In this document: positions 6,226 to 7,341 of the stretch, piece by piece | How positions within the stretch are numbered: position 1 is the first letter of the stretch | How the letters are laid out: every line of letters starts with the position of its first letter | Assembly: GCA_002493965.1 (NCBI GenBank) | Contig: DLAP01000032.1 | Location: 1 to 7,341, forward strand | Source of the DNA: Clostridiales bacterium UBA7044 | Lineage (GTDB): Bacteria > Bacillota > Clostridia > Oscillospirales > Oscillospiraceae | DNA length: 7,341 bases | Direction: 5' to 3' | The notes under the pieces: model-generated | What the model saw: the letters and a program-made list of their open reading frames with translations, nothing else | The model's database searches: none | What the model was told of the DNA's origin: nothing | Translations under genes and position numbers: made by a program

Positions 6226-6882
6226 ATGACCTATGAAGAAATCCGCCGGGACACGGCGGTGAATGTATATATCGCCCAGGCGGACGCTTCCCTGAAGGCC
6301 CTGGGCTTTACGGAACACAGCTTTGCCCATGTGACCAAGGTGGCGGAAATGGCAGGTCAGATTCTGGAACAGCTGAACTATCCGCCCCGGACGGTGGAGC
6401 TGGCGAAAATCGCCGGCTACCTCCACGACATCGGTAACCTGGTGAACCGTGTGGATCACAGCCAAAGCGGGGCAGTGATGGCATTCCGGATTTTGGACAG
6501 AATGAATTTCCCGCCGGAGGAGATTGCGACCATTGTGACCGCCATCGGGAATCATGACGAAGGTACCGGCGTTCCGGTGAACGCAGTGTCGGCAGCCTTA
6601 TTTCTGGCGGATAAATCCGATGTGCGCAGATCCCGTGTCCGGAAAACCGCGGACATTCAGGAGGATATTCATGACCGGGTGAACTACTCGGTAACGGCGT
6701 CCGGGCTGGAGGTCAGCAAGGAGGAGAAGGAGATCACCCTTACCTTGACAGTGGATACCTCTGTCAGCTCCGTGATGGAGTATTTTGAGATATTCATGAA
6801 ACGGATGCTGCTGTGCCGGAATGCGGCGGAGCGTCTGGGGTTTAAATTCCGGCTGACCATCAATGGCCAAAGCCTGCTGTAA
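6226..6882 (+). CDS. HD-domain phosphohydrolase
   Basis: A 218-residue HD-superfamily protein, not closely similar to the HD protein of the neighbouring operon. Metal-site candidates are H35 (FAHVTKV), H67-D68 in YLHDIGN, H78 (RVDHSQSG), H110-D111 in GNHDEG, and D129 in FLADKSDVRR; this H...HD...H...H...D order is the usual one for multi-metal HD hydrolases. The C-terminal part (from about residue 145) is a charged beta/alpha region of unknown role. No signal peptide or membrane helix is visible. The start at 6226 has AAAGGAG 5 bases upstream and was preferred over an in-frame ATG at 6154, which has no ribosome site and would lie upstream of the likely promoter. The substrate is unknown. It is divergent from the pullulanase operon. 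Confidence 0.87.
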   Translation: MTYEEIRRDTAVNVYIAQADASLKALGFTEHSFAHVTKVAEMAGQILEQLNYPPRTVELAKIAGYLHDIGNLVNRVDHSQSGAVMAFRILDRMNFPPEEIATIVTAIGNHDEGTGVPVNAVSAALFLADKSDVRRSRVRKTADIQEDIHDRVNYSVTASGLEVSKEEKEITLTLTVDTSVSSVMEYFEIFMKRMLLCRNAAERLGFKFRLTINGQSLL

Positions 6883-6936
6883 ATGCAGATGAATTATATA
6901 TTTTGCATGAACAAAATGTAAAATTACGAAATCCTC

Positions 6937-6965
6937 TTGTCAATTCCGACCAAATATGGTATAGT
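6937..6965 (+). promoter_or_regulatory. Sigma-A promoter of hpf
   Basis: TTGTCA (6937-6942) and TATAGT (6960-6965) are separated by 17 bases, and TGG before the -10 makes it an extended -10 as well. The start codon is about 45 bases downstream. Confidence 0.82.
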
Positions 6966-6972
6966 AAAACTA

Positions 6973-6988
6973 CACCGAAGGATCGGTG
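6973..6988 (+). repeat. Short leader hairpin upstream of hpf
   Basis: CACCGA (6973-6978) and TCGGTG (6983-6988) form a perfect 6-bp stem with a 4-base AGGA loop, right at the expected 5' end of the hpf mRNA. The ribosome site follows 5 bases later. A role in mRNA stability or translation control is possible but unproven. Confidence 0.45.
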
Positions 6989-7009
6989 AAACGAAAGGAG
7001 CTGCCGCAT

Positions 7010-7341
7010 ATGAAATTTCAGTACAAGGAAAAGAAAGTCAAGCTGCCCGCCAATGTTCATGCCTATGCCGAGAAAAAGGTTATGAAGCTGGCACGGTTCT
7101 TTGAGGAGGATGCGGAAGCCTTAATTGTATTTTCCGTGGAGCACAACCAGAACAACGTGGAGCTGACTGTCCATGGGGCAGGCACCTGGTTCCGGGCGAG
7201 TGAGAGTACGTCCGATATGTTTGCCTCCATTGACGCTTCCGTGGCCACCATCGAGGGGCAGATCCGGAAGAATAAGACCCGTCTGGCCCGCCGCCTGAAG
7301 CAGGGCGCTTATGACCGCAGCGTTCAGGAGGAGACCTCCTT
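7010..7341 (+). CDS. hpf: Ribosome hibernation promoting factor (HPF/RaiA family), 5' part only
   Basis: The frame starts at ATG 7010 with AAAGGAG 9 bases upstream and runs off the window end after 110 codons, so the protein is truncated by the window, not by mutation. It begins MKFQYKEKKVKLPANVHAY and shows the family pattern: a lysine-rich EKKVMKLARFF helix, a central strand ending in VELTVHGAGTWFRA, then DMFASIDASVATIEGQIRK with KNKTRLARR. HPF binds the 30S decoding region and, in the long form, dimerises ribosomes into inactive 100S particles in slow growth. Firmicutes usually carry the long form with a C-terminal dimerisation domain; that part lies outside the window, so the form cannot be confirmed. 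It has its own promoter. Confidence 0.9.
   Translation, partial: MKFQYKEKKVKLPANVHAYAEKKVMKLARFFEEDAEALIVFSVEHNQNNVELTVHGAGTWFRASESTSDMFASIDASVATIEGQIRKNKTRLARRLKQGAYDRSVQEETS

Larger units (their letters stand above)
6883..7009. other. Intergenic region between the HD gene and hpf
   Basis: This A/T-rich stretch holds the hpf promoter and leader. No convincing terminator for the HD gene was seen; a weak imperfect pairing (TTTTGCAT with ATGTAAAA, about 6901-6923) lacks a good T-tract, so read-through into hpf is possible. Confidence 0.5.

Overview
The window looks like chromosomal DNA from a low-branching-GC, gut-type Clostridia (Oscillospiraceae/Ruminococcaceae-like) bacterium. This rests on the DUF4317 protein, the Cytidylate_kin2-type kinase, an XRE regulator with membrane helices and a zinc ribbon, strong AAAGGAG ribosome binding sites, and sigma-A promoters with extended -10 (TGnTATAAT) elements. 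Genus cannot be fixed from sequence reading alone. No tRNA, rRNA, CRISPR array, transposase or prophage gene was found.

Layout, left to right. (1) 24-629, minus: XRE-family regulator with two membrane helices and a C-terminal zinc ribbon. (2) 630-911: divergent intergenic region with a palindrome near the regulator's promoter, an extended -10 promoter facing right, and a leader that can fold into a long hairpin. (3) 912-2063, plus: DUF4317 protein, ending at a perfect 13-bp terminator hairpin shared with the convergent next gene. (4) 2127-2741, minus: cytidylate-kinase-like protein with a consensus promoter. (5) 2874-6023, minus: a probable three-gene operon, read from right to left: a cytoplasmic type I pullulanase fused to a C-terminal Nudix hydrolase, then an HD-domain phosphohydrolase 22 bp downstream, then a 59-residue cysteine-containing protein with a TTG start, closed by a terminator. 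Its promoter is overlapped by a near-perfect CcpA cre site. (6) 6226-6882, plus: a second, unrelated HD-domain phosphohydrolase, divergent from the pullulanase operon. (7) 7010 to the window end, plus: the N-terminal part of a ribosome hibernation promoting factor (HPF) with its own promoter.

Taken together, most genes are housekeeping or stress/carbon-economy functions: alpha-glucan debranching under catabolite control, nucleotide or phosphoester clean-up (Nudix and HD proteins), a nucleotide kinase homologue, and ribosome hibernation. The less ordinary points are the pullulanase-Nudix fusion and its HD-protein neighbour, the cre site, the small TTG-started cysteine protein with a hairpin before it, and the structured DUF4317 leader. 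Nothing here amounts to a clear new defence or mobile system.
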